This document shows positions 1-9,455 of a stretch of DNA of 59,500 nucleotides, one piece after another (the first letter of the stretch is position 1; every line of letters begins with the position of its first letter). The stretch is from positions 17,127,894 through 17,187,393 of the forward strand of contig CM022672.1 of the NCBI GenBank assembly GCA_012295275.1, read 5' to 3'. Under the pieces are notes generated by a model. That model ran no database searches. It was not told where the DNA came from and worked only from the letters and a program-made list of their open reading frames with translations. Position numbers and translations under genes: made by a program. This DNA is from Chrysomallon squamiferum. Taxonomy: Eukaryota > Mollusca > Gastropoda > Neomphalida > Peltospiridae.

Positions 1-84
1 GGCTTTAACAAACTCATCATAAACAAATTGGAACTGAGAATTATACTGCACGTATATCAGACGATGTATTTGTAAAATGTTATC
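1..84 (-). pseudogene. Gene A second ZP exon, partial
   Basis: The acceptor side ends at position 84, and the exon continues past the window edge. It reads DNILQIHRLIYVQYNSQFQ and on to EFVKA, very close to gene B exon 21143-21294, with no stop in the visible part. Confidence 0.78.
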
Positions 85-531
85 CTGAGTGAAGAAAAAA
101 CAAAAATCAAGAGCAAGAGGCTCTCATCAACATTCATTATTTCTATAGTTATTTATTTATGTATTTAAAATGTTTTTATTGTACAAATTAGAAAAAAACA
201 AAACAAAAGAACAACAATAAACTATCTTAGACTATACAGATTTAACATGTTAAGATAATTGTTCGAATTTTCAATGTAATTTGATATGTATACTGTTTAC
301 ATTTTTTTACTTAATGCGTTATACTACTATTGTTGAAATTCTTATTTCAGCTGACTATATCTCAATACGATGACGAATTGTTATTTGTTTTTTGACATCA
401 TCGAATGTAATTTGCAGAGGCCAGTCTTTGCTTAAATTATAAGAAACATGGCTTTATGTTCCAATTAAAACATTTATCAAATATGCTGTATCAGCAGAAG
501 TATTATTATAAGAATACAATAACAGCAACAT

Positions 532-560
532 CAAAAAAAAAAAAAAAAAAAAAATAAGTA

Positions 561-606
<46 letters not shown>
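532..606. repeat. Poly(A) and (AAT)n in gene A intron
   Basis: About 23 A followed by roughly 15 AAT repeats. It lies in the intron between the two ZP exons of gene A. Confidence 0.9.
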
Positions 607-781
607 TTAATTGCTCTTGCTTTAAAATATTTTACCAGTCGTGATTATGTGATTTTCTCATATTTAAAAGATATTAATTTTAAATTTATTTCTATTTAAG
701 ATACGCAAGTCTGAAGAATATTTTTAAATAGTATTTGCTCAAAACATTTAAAAAGCTACAACTTTTTTTTAACATACTCAC

Positions 782-993
782 CATGCTCTGAGATGATACA
801 TTTCCGCAGTTGGTGTCAGTATTTGGTATGATCTTCACTTTACCGCTGGTAAAATTATCAGGCATTCCTTCCTGGTTGGCAAAATCGTCAAATGTGCATG
901 TATCTTCATAACCATAGGCATAAACCTTTCCTTGAAAATTTCCTATGGGATCAATCTGAATAGACATCTAGTCTTTTCCACAGATCACTTTGT
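782..993 (-). pseudogene. Gene A first ZP exon with in-frame TAG
   Basis: Length 212 nt as in gene B, with intact acceptor and GTGAGT donor. In the frame set by the upstream EGF exon (ends phase 1) it reads YKVICGKD, then TAG at 970-968, then MSIQIDPIGNFQGKVYAYGY and onward with all ZP cysteines. Gene B has CAG (Gln) at this codon. A single C-to-T change therefore truncates the protein nine codons into the ZP domain. Confidence 0.78.
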
Positions 994-1594
994 CTGTTAA
1001 ATTATTACTTTTTTGATGTATTATTTATTTAATGAATGTAAAGGTAATAACATAAACGTGTAAAAGTAATAGACATAAACATAGAAAAATTGTTGAATAA
1101 TTAATATGCAGTCACAGCCATACTCAAGTACACAAATATGCATTCATACACACAGATATACAAACATTCCGACATCTATTTAAAAACATGTTTCCAAGCA
1201 CACACACACAAGCACGCACGCACGCACGCAGACACATATACACACATATATATAGAAAAATAATAAATATAAAGTTTTTAAATATTACCGTATCATTTGG
1301 GTACATAAATGAACAAGATAAATCTGTCTAAAATCAGTTAAGCTGTAACACATGTAGATTAGTTGACTAAAAGCGTTATGACCTGCTTTCCTTTTTATGA
1401 GAAAGTAATATAAATGAATCTTTGCTGTTTATTATTAACAATTGTGTAAAGTGGTAGCATCAAATTTCATTATTTATGCTGCCATTATATAAAGACATTT
1501 GTGACTATAAATACTGAAATGTGTTAGCATCATTTTAAATGTTTAATAATATAACCATACTTTCTGAGTTCTTGATATCCCCTGTTATCCTGCT

Positions 1595-1596
<2 letters not shown>

Positions 1597-1653
<57 letters not shown>
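1597..1653. repeat. Poly(A) tract of about 57 bases
   Basis: An uninterrupted A run in the gene A intron, about 25 bp from the donor side of EGF exon 2. Gene B has no such run at the same place, so it arose after the duplication. A retroposon tail is possible but no body is recognisable. Confidence 0.85.
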
Positions 1654-1655
<2 letters not shown>

Positions 1656-1678
1656 AAAACAAAAAGGACGATACTTAC

Positions 1679-2441
1679 ATCTAGGGAAAAGACATTTCTC
1701 TGTGTCCTCATATCCTGCATCACAGTAACATTTGGCTTTTCCATCTTCAGCTACACAGGTTCCATGTTCTGAACAACTTGTCTTGGTGCATGGATTCTTA
1801 TCAACGTCACCTGCAATTAATTAATTTAAGTAACAACGAGAACAGCCGTAGTAATAATGTTAATATTGTCGATGATAATATCAACAATATAGCAATTTCG
1901 TTACAGTGAATAATAATTAATCTGAATAGCAGTAATATTTATTATTATAATAATGATGATGATAAGAATAACAACAACAAAATAATAATAGTTATAAAGA
2001 TAACGAAGACAGAGTCTATACATTTTTTTTTAAATAAAGGTTTTATACATTTAGAACTCGTATTCACAATTGTTGTGACTTTCAGCTTCGTTTCGTTATT
2101 CTGATTTAAATCAGTTATTATATTTTACAATATACATTTTGTATAGATTCAAATTTGTAACATTACTCCCAATTGTAAGAACTCAAATCCTTCAGTACTT
2201 TTCTATTAAATTTAAATGCAAGTGCAAGTTTAGCGTTGTTGTGACATATTGGTTATATATAATTTTTTTCGGTGTCATATTTTGGTTACACACAATTAAA
2301 TGTTACCTTTAACATAATCACATTTGTATCCACCGCGAGGTGGATCTATCGCATTACATTCACAAATTCCTTTGTCATTACACACAGCACCATTGGAACA
2401 CGGTTTCTGTCCAGGCCGACGACAGTCGTAGGTTGCAGGTC
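1679..2441 (-). CDS. Gene A EGF-like modules 1 and 2 (exons 2307-2441 and 1679-1810)
   Basis: Both EGF exons keep all twelve cysteines and identical lengths to gene B (135 and 132 nt). Protein differences are very few, for example CNAIDPPRGG against CNALDPPRGG and CVAEDGK against CVAVDGK. The intron between them is also closely similar to that of gene B. Confidence 0.82.
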
Positions 2442-2674
2442 CTGTTAGAGTTAACAATCATTCAACTATACAATCACTATAGAACATTATAAGAAACTGT
2501 GAAAACTAACAAAGTGACAAGATCAGCTGTCTATATTATTTAGGATTTGCAGCGTAAATAAATTAGATATTTTATAAGAGTGAGTCAGTGTTATTTTTGC
2601 TTGTCGTGTTAAAGAAAAATGTCAAGTGGTTTCAAGTTTAACATGATAAAAACATAAAGCAATAATATACATAC

Positions 2675-3236
2675 CATCATCATCCAGAACTTCTACAGAT
2701 ACCTCTTTCACACCGGTATTAAACTTATCTGCGTTATCGACAATAGATACTTTGAAAAATTCTGTCTTTTCTTCATTCTACAGTATTAAAAAATATACCA
2801 GTAAAACAAAACAAAATTACAAAACGTGATACAGAAATTCACACTAACAGTTATCTATGCAGTTGTCTTTTAACATTATTTCAAGTTTTCATTAAGAAAC
2901 GTTATTTAATACTGTCAAAGCAAATAATCTTTGTATAGCAATGTATAAATTTGAATGTATTGTCCAAAAAAAGATATGTCTAGAAAATTTAACTCATTTA
3001 ACTTACCATATCATCTTTAAGCTGAATTTCAATTGATTGTGTTACTTCTCCATCTGCAAAGACAAGCTTAGCTGCATCTGGTTTAATATAATCTTTGCCT
3101 GCAAGAGCTGTGTCATCAGCGATTGAAAGATCAACAGAGATTTCTCCAATCGATCCATTTGTTCTTGTTGCACTCAAAACTACTGGTCCACTAGACTCGT
3201 ATGTTGGACTCGGTACTTCCAGTGATATAGTAGGAA
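2675..3236 (-). CDS. Gene A Calx-beta module 4 (exons 3007-3236 and 2675-2777)
   Basis: Open exons matching gene B module 14 exon for exon. They contain SPTYESSGPVVLSATRTNGS, LAGKDYIKPDAAKLVFADGE and IQLKDDM, then NEEKTEFFKVSIVDNADKFN, ending VLDDD. No lesion is seen here. Confidence 0.8.
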
Positions 3237-3557
3237 CTGGAAATAAATATATATGTGTCTATGTTTTTCTATATGTATGCAAAACTATATACACAAGATA
3301 ATGTAAAATTAGGTCTCTTTCAGTATGTCTGTGTGTGTGTGTGTGTGTGTGTGTCTATACATACACATATATAAATATATGACATATAATTTTAAATCAC
3401 GCGTTAGTGATAAAAACAGTTCATACAACCTTCCTTCTGAGACATTGTAACCCTCCTTTATTTGTGAAAATAGAAATTAATTTTTATTTTATTTTTATTT
3501 TATTTTTATTTTTTTTATTTTTGGCGAAATATTAGAATATAAATACAAAGTTCTTAC

Positions 3558-4129
3558 TTTCATCATCAGTAATTGTAACCACCAGGTTGTCTCCTTCCTG
3601 TGCCACTTCATTATTTTCCTTTACGCTTATTGTGAAGCTTTCATCAATTTCATCAACCTGAAAAGTGTAATATAAATTTTAAATTATTTATAATTATTTG
3701 TGATCTCTCTGACTGTTAAATACGAAGATTTCTTTGTTTCTCACATTTTAAAATAATTGGTTATACAGAGTGCCCTTAAGGACATAATTATTAATTACGA
3801 GCGATGTTTTCTACGAAAATGGGAAGAAAAATACTGGTTTTCTAAGCCTGAAAGTAAATTCAAAAAGTGTAAAATACAAATAATACTGACTTTATCATCT
3901 AGAATATCGATAGTCCCTGAAGCTTCGTTCTTTCCAGCTGCAATCGTGACATCTTTGATGGAACTTGACTGGAAATCTTCTGTATCAGTTGCACTGCCTG
4001 ATGTAGCAGTTAACTGAACTGTTACTGCTGGAGAATTGGATGCTGTGTTTGGTCTCACCAGTGTGAATGTTGCAGAGCCAGCACTCTCAGATATAGATAA
4101 CGTTAAAGATTTAAATTTAATCTTTGAAA
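3558..4129 (-). CDS. Gene A Calx-beta module 3 (exons 3891-4129 and 3558-3657)
   Basis: Open exons with the same lengths as gene B module 9. The first half has SESAGSATFTLVRPNTASNS and GSATDTEDFQSS, with donor GTCAGT. The second half has VDEIDESFTISVKENNEVAQ, ending TITDDE. Most residues are shared with the gene B copy. Confidence 0.8.
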
Positions 4130-4947
4130 CTGGAAAAGATTAAATCGAATAGCAGGATAATACCACACTTGTCACCATCTCTAACTGAAACGAAAAGCTC
4201 TAATCAGAATATTAAAGAGTGAAAGTGTTTATTATTCGTGATGAATCAAACAGGACATTTTTTCACAAAGCAGTTCAAAGAATAATAAATACATAAAATT
4301 AACGGTAATTCATTGAAAACATAGACGACTGTGTTGAACAAATAAGCATTAACAAATTAGATTAAGGCATTTCCAGTATAATGAATCATTGAATATAAAT
4401 ACAGTGTTTAAAATTTACAGAACGAACATTAACTACAAGGCTATCAAAATCTCGAGATATAGTAACTGAAGTAAAATAAAACTGCCTTTATCATGAAAAT
4501 TAATAAAAAATATTACAGAAATCAGTTAATTGAATTTTATTATTGTTTTATGAAAACCCGCTCTAATCATGACATTGACATAATTTAATAAAGAAAACAA
4601 CAGTAAAGTGAGTAGAAAATATGTGCAATTGTCCCAGTAATGAAAAGCTAATTAGCGTAAAGTAACGCAGACTTGTTTAGTTTGTAAATACTTTCTGAAA
4701 CGAAAGTGCTACATTTATTTGTTTCTGTGATTTTCATCTGTAGTCGTTTTAATAATTGTACACAAAATTTAATCTTTTAACAGATTAACAAGTGTTACAA
4801 AGCTGCAATTTAAGTATGTCACTGAACTAAAGCAAATAAAATACATAATTAAATAAAACGGTATCAATCTTAATAAAATGCTTTTAAGAAATTGCAAAGC
4901 AATCCAAAATAAAATAAAATTGTAAACTTACGTATCAATTTACTCAC

Positions 4948-6048
4948 CATCATCATTCTTAATTGTTATTTCGGTATTTAGTGAATTTCCTAATTTGTAA
5001 TCCGAATGTTCTTTAAGTTTCATTGTCAATGTTCGCACAACAGAAATTAAAACCAGAAATTAAGTAAACATGTCGATTAATTAAACGAATGAAAGAAGTA
5101 GTGTCTTATGTTCAATAAATTTCCAAACATTTTGAAAGAAATTCACGAAATCAGGAATCATCTACTGAAATATATAAACCTTCACTGTAGACCATTAGCA
5201 GATATGATTTGCGTAAAAAGAAATGAAGATTTGTGGTGTTTTATTTTATGTACAAACAAAAATTCAAAAATACAGGCAGGTTTAATTCAACTTTCTCAAA
5301 ATGTTAATAATTACATTGAGTTTCTGCGGTAAGGAAGATTACATTATGTCAACAAATGACAGTAACATTATATCAAAATTGGTCTTCTTTAATTTATATC
5401 TGACTTAAATAATGATTGATGAAAAAACCAGAATTGCAAATACATTTTTCAGATATTTACTTTAATAGAAACAGTTCAAAAACATGTTAAATATGCTATT
5501 TTGAAAATCAAAATAGAAGTCTATAATATGAACCAGACAAAAATGAGTAACTGTTTTTCATTAAACATGGAGTAATAATTTAGGAAATATAGATAAAAAT
5601 AATAAATTCACCCTGGCTGTTACCAAATGTTTCTATATTTACTGGCGAAAGAAAATCAATCAGAAATTATTAAATCCAAATACCTATTAAATAATCAACT
5701 GCATTTTTGATGATTATCAGCCCTAATCTACATAATAAAAAAAAATATAAGTACTTTTTAGAATAAAATTTCTTAAAATTATGGAGATGCTTACATCATC
5801 GTTTTTGATAGTGATGTTAAATAACTGTTCATCTGATGTTGTACCAGCAGCAGGAGAAGGAAAGGTAACTGCATAAGCAGTTAGATCATAATCAGCCCCT
5901 TCAGTTGCAGTTCCAGCAGTTACAGTAACGCGTACACCCAGGGCTGTTACTGATCCACCGTCTGGAAATGTTCTTACAACGGCAACTGAAAGAATTCCAT
6001 TGTCTTCATCGACTTCCTGTGAAGATGTTTTCATGTTGATTGTCGAAA
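4948..6048 (-). pseudogene. Gene A Calx-beta module 2, second exon broken
   Basis: Exon 5795-6048 is intact (VDEDNGILSVAVVRTFPDGG, GTATEGADYDL, FNITIKNDD) and matches gene B module 4. The second exon, 4948-5040, keeps its GTGAGT donor and EITIKNDDG end. It is 93 nt instead of 103, and the acceptor dinucleotide at 5042-5041 reads TG rather than AG. In the expected frame it hits TGA after four codons. Skipping only this exon would shift the frame, while skipping both exons of the module would not. Confidence 0.75.
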
Positions 6049-6320
6049 CTGAAAACATGATACATTTTCAAAAAATTTATAGGAATGAGGTATTTTCTTC
6101 TTCTTCTAATAAAGCGTTTATTGACATGAGTGTTAGAAAATGTGTGAGTATTTGTTTCAGATGGATTTGTAGAGAAAATAAATAATACTAGAGTAGAAGT
6201 AGTTACTGTACAATGCAGTTACTTGAATTGATTTTCTAAGTTATAAATCATTATAGCTCATCTGAATATTAGTATTAAAAACATCTAAACGTGTAAGATA
6301 CAAGAATTCACATCACTCAC

Positions 6321-6950
6321 CATCATTGTCAAGTATGTCAACACTTGTTGTTGCACGACTTCCGACCTTATAAGCAGTGTCAGGTAGAATTTTCACCAAA
6401 AACCTTTCCTTGCTTTCTTCTATCTGTGGATTTAAAAGTTATGAATAATATTTACTGAGCAAATATCTAAAAGCTGTTTTTATCTCAGATTTCAGTTTAA
6501 ATTGTGGGTCATGGGGATGAAACAGTAAAAAGTTTTTTTTTTTTTGAATATTCGCTGTAAAACTAGAATGAAAAAAGTGTTCTATGACATTTCAACTGTT
6601 ATGTTTCTTCTTTTATTTTCTTTTTTTTCTAAAGCACAATTTTAGTTATTACATGTCACTTTTCTGAAAATCAATAATTTATTTATCAGTTCGTTCAAGA
6701 ATACAATTAAAAATGCATACTCTGTCATTTCTTATTGAGATTGAAACGTAAGCTTTCGTCCGATTCTCTCTAAAGTTAATAGCACTGATTCCATAATCAC
6801 TTGATGTTGTTGTTACATCAGTAATTTCTAATTTCAGTTTTATGGCAGGAAGCGTTTCGCCAGCAGGTGTCGTTCTTATCGCATATATTCTGACTCGATA
6901 AGCATCTTCTTTAATGACAGTAAAGCTATCGTCCATGTTAAATGTAGGTA
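6321..6950 (-). CDS. Gene A Calx-beta module 1 (exons 6721-6950 and 6321-6423)
   Basis: Both exons are open with correct GT/AG borders. The first half reads VPTFNMDDSFTVIKEDAYRV with SSDYGIS. The second half is IEESKERFLVKILPDTAYKV, ending ILDND. Its position and borders match gene B module 3, but protein identity looks under half, far lower than in the 3' exons. Confidence 0.8.
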
Positions 6951-6985
6951 CTGAAAATAATAATAATTATTATAACAACAACAAC

Positions 6986-7155
6986 AGTAACAATAATAAT
7001 AATAATAATAATAATTAAAGCAAACGAAAGCAAGTGAGACAAAAGATTTGATAAAATGGAATCTACATTTATTTTAGTAGTCGTATGTGTTATTTAACCC
7101 AAGATAATTTCTTTGTGATTAATACAAACCTTTTTCTAAGTGATCTTAAGAAACA

Positions 7156-7196
<41 letters not shown>

Positions 7197-7258
7197 AATA
7201 ACAACAACAGTAATAGTAATAATAATCATCATCATCATTATTATTATTATTATTATTA
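6986..7258. repeat. (AAT)n/(ATT)n clusters in gene A intron 1
   Basis: Three AAT-type arrays (about 6986-7015, 7157-7193 and 7228-7258, the last inverted as ATT) sit between the first module and the signal-peptide exon. Here gene A lacks gene B modules 1 and 2, so these arrays mark the region where the module-loss junction must lie. Confidence 0.8.
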
Positions 7259-7567
7259 AGTAATAAAAAAATAAAAATAAATGTTCAATATCTCTGAGAA
7301 TAACCACGAATACGTTGAATATAAGAGAGATAACTATGTCCTAAGCATCCTCTATACAGTGATCTCCCTCTTTTTTTTCTTCTTTTTTTTTTCTCATTTT
7401 CACACGATATTGTCCTTAACAACATACACCAGTCAATAGTAATTATGTAACTGATAAAATGAATCAATGTTGATTTGTCAAAACAAATTTCAAGAGATAC
7501 CTGTTACAACAAATAAATAAATAATATTAAAAATACAAAACAGTTAATAAGTTTTAAAATATCTTAC

Positions 7568-7637
7568 TTCCTGCGACGTGGACTGTAAATGTAAGGCACA
7601 GAACATAAAAGAGGAACCAAGACCATCTGACGTCCAT
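7568..7637 (-). CDS. Gene A exon 1: signal peptide
   Basis: ATG at 7637-7635 gives MDVRWSWFLFYVLCLTFTVH and so on to AG before a GTAAGA donor. It is a convincing signal peptide, homologous to gene B exon 1 with the same six N-terminal residues. The upstream TATTTTAG acceptor implies a separate 5' untranslated exon. Confidence 0.8.
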
Positions 7638-7643
7638 GGTGTG

Positions 7644-8061
7644 GCTAAAATATAAGTTAATTACACAGGTATGAAATATGACAGGGCTAAACTATTAATA
7701 AGTCTGAAATTAAATAAATTATGGTGGGGCTAAGATAAAACTGAATTCCACTAGTATAAATTACGAAGAGGCTACAGCATAAGTACATTTATAAGAATAT
7801 AAAATATAAAGTAAAATATAAATACATTACACAAAAAAAAAAAAAAAAATTATAGTACATTTAATTCGTAAGTCTAATTTGGCTAATCATTTAACAGAAA
7901 ATTCCTTTCACCCCGTTATTACTAAACATGACAATGTTTGCCCTCTTACGTCAGAAAATATAAATATTTCAGTTAGCAGTAATATCATGTATTTAGAACA
8001 CCGTTGTTCAGCCGGTTACACGTAATAAATATATATATTTAAATCTCACACATACACACGT

Positions 8062-8095
<34 letters not shown>

Positions 8096-8943
8096 TGAAA
8101 TTAGGGTGACGATTTCCATGTTTGGAAAGAAGGACGCAGCTCACCTATGTGTGTATGTAAAATGAACACGCATTTTTAGTTCATAATAACCAAAACACAC
8201 AGACTACAAGTTACAGTACTTGACAAGTTAATTACGAATTACTGAAGACGTCACTTTAATCAAGTGTGTTTTGTGAAAAGTTGCAGTTAATATAAAGCTG
8301 TAGAAAACATTTTTGGTAGAATTTATTTGACAGTTGTTATGTGATGAATGCTAATTAGTTCAGATGCGTTGTTCTTATGGTTAAAAAAAAATCATTATAG
8401 GCTTATTATATCATGGTCAAGTATGCCTTCTTCTCATATCATAGAAACGTTTACATTCTGTTTACGTAACTTTTTTAAACAAGCAGAAACTAACCAAACT
8501 GCGTTATTCATTCCACCGTTAGTAGATGACTGTTTTTTTGTTTTTTTTTAAATACAGAAAAGAAAACAGCACATTACTGAATAAAAGAAAATGAAGGCAC
8601 TTTCTGGAGCGAAAAATAGCGGAGGATTCATTCCATCTACAGCTGAATTCAGCAAACTGTAAAATACTTTAAAATATTTGTTCATTTCTTCTCGCATGGA
8701 AAGTCGAAAGAGATGTCATCGCGTGGAACATTGTCTTAATGGAACGTACAATATATTATTTTCTTTCGGATACCTTAATTCCTCTTAAGCACAGTACGAA
8801 ATGGACATTAATTAATTTTATATCAGAATAACAAAGCCAGAACTCCGAAATGCTTATTATATTGTGATGGGACGAATGTCTATTTAGTAGACATTATAAG
8901 CATTATACCGTAGTGTTAAAATATTGTAAGAACAGGCCTGTTA

Positions 8944-8978
<35 letters not shown>

Positions 8979-9215
8979 TATGGAAGCCGTACGATAATTA
9001 TAATGGCGGCGGAATGATCCTAATGATGGTGCGATTGGAAAGTGGGATAATGGTAACAACAAACACGGTCTGAAGACTGCAGGAATTCGGAGTTTCTTTA
9101 CAAAAACTTAAGGACGTTTTATATTGATTCAAATAAAGATGGAGAAACGAAAAGCTGAACTGATCTCATTAAAAGCAGCAGACAGAACTTAATTTATGAT
9201 ATGTTAAAATAATTT
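7644..9215. promoter_or_regulatory. 5' flank of gene A, homologous to the 5' flank of gene B
   Basis: No coding exon was found. Long blocks match gene B's upstream region at about 43.6-45.1 kb. Examples are the blocks around 8100-8330 and 8690-9110, including ATGTCATCG, a GACGAATGTCTATTTAGTAG stretch, AATGGCGG and AACACGGTCTGA. It must contain the 5' untranslated exon and promoter. A poly(T) run (8948-8977) interrupts it and is absent from gene B. Confidence 0.55.
8495..8690. repeat. Dispersed copy of a ~190-bp flank block
   Basis: It is closely similar to 12612-12800, sharing TTAGTAGATGACTG, AACAGCACATTACTGAATAA, AATAGCGGAGGATTCATTCC and GCTGAATTCAGCAAACTG. A weaker third copy lies near 52200-52335. 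It has no open frame of note and is probably an old repeat or a duplicated flank fragment. Confidence 0.75.
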
Positions 9216-9409
9216 ATAAAAAGTTCTTTGTGACAAATAGCATTTACAATAAATAAAATAGAAACATTTTGACACTAACTGTAAAACACTTAAAATAAAT
9301 AAACAAATAAATAGCTATTTAGCATTTCGATTTTCCCGCTACCGTCGATGGTTTATGTATTTTAGATCCTTAGTAATGTGCTAAATATAAAGTAATAGTT
9401 AAAGTAATA

Positions 9410-9455
<46 letters not shown>

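Larger units (their letters stand above)
1..7637 (-). pseudogene. Gene A: shorter Calx-beta/EGF/ZP paralog with disabling lesions, cut by the window edge
   Basis: Thirteen exons match gene B: signal peptide 7568-7637; Calx-beta halves 6721-6950, 6321-6423, 5795-6048, 4948-5040, 3891-4129, 3558-3657, 3007-3236 and 2675-2777; EGF 2307-2441 and 1679-1810; ZP 782-993 and 1-84 (continues off the left edge). Eleven of the thirteen are intact with the same phases as gene B. Two are damaged: 4948-5040 has lost ten bases and its AG acceptor, and 782-993 has an in-frame TAG at 970-968. The four Calx modules correspond to gene B modules 3, 4, 9 and 14. If transcribed and translated, the product could at most be a secreted Calx-EGF fragment without a ZP domain. 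A young pseudogene is the simplest reading; assembly error or RNA-level rescue are alternatives. Confidence 0.75.
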
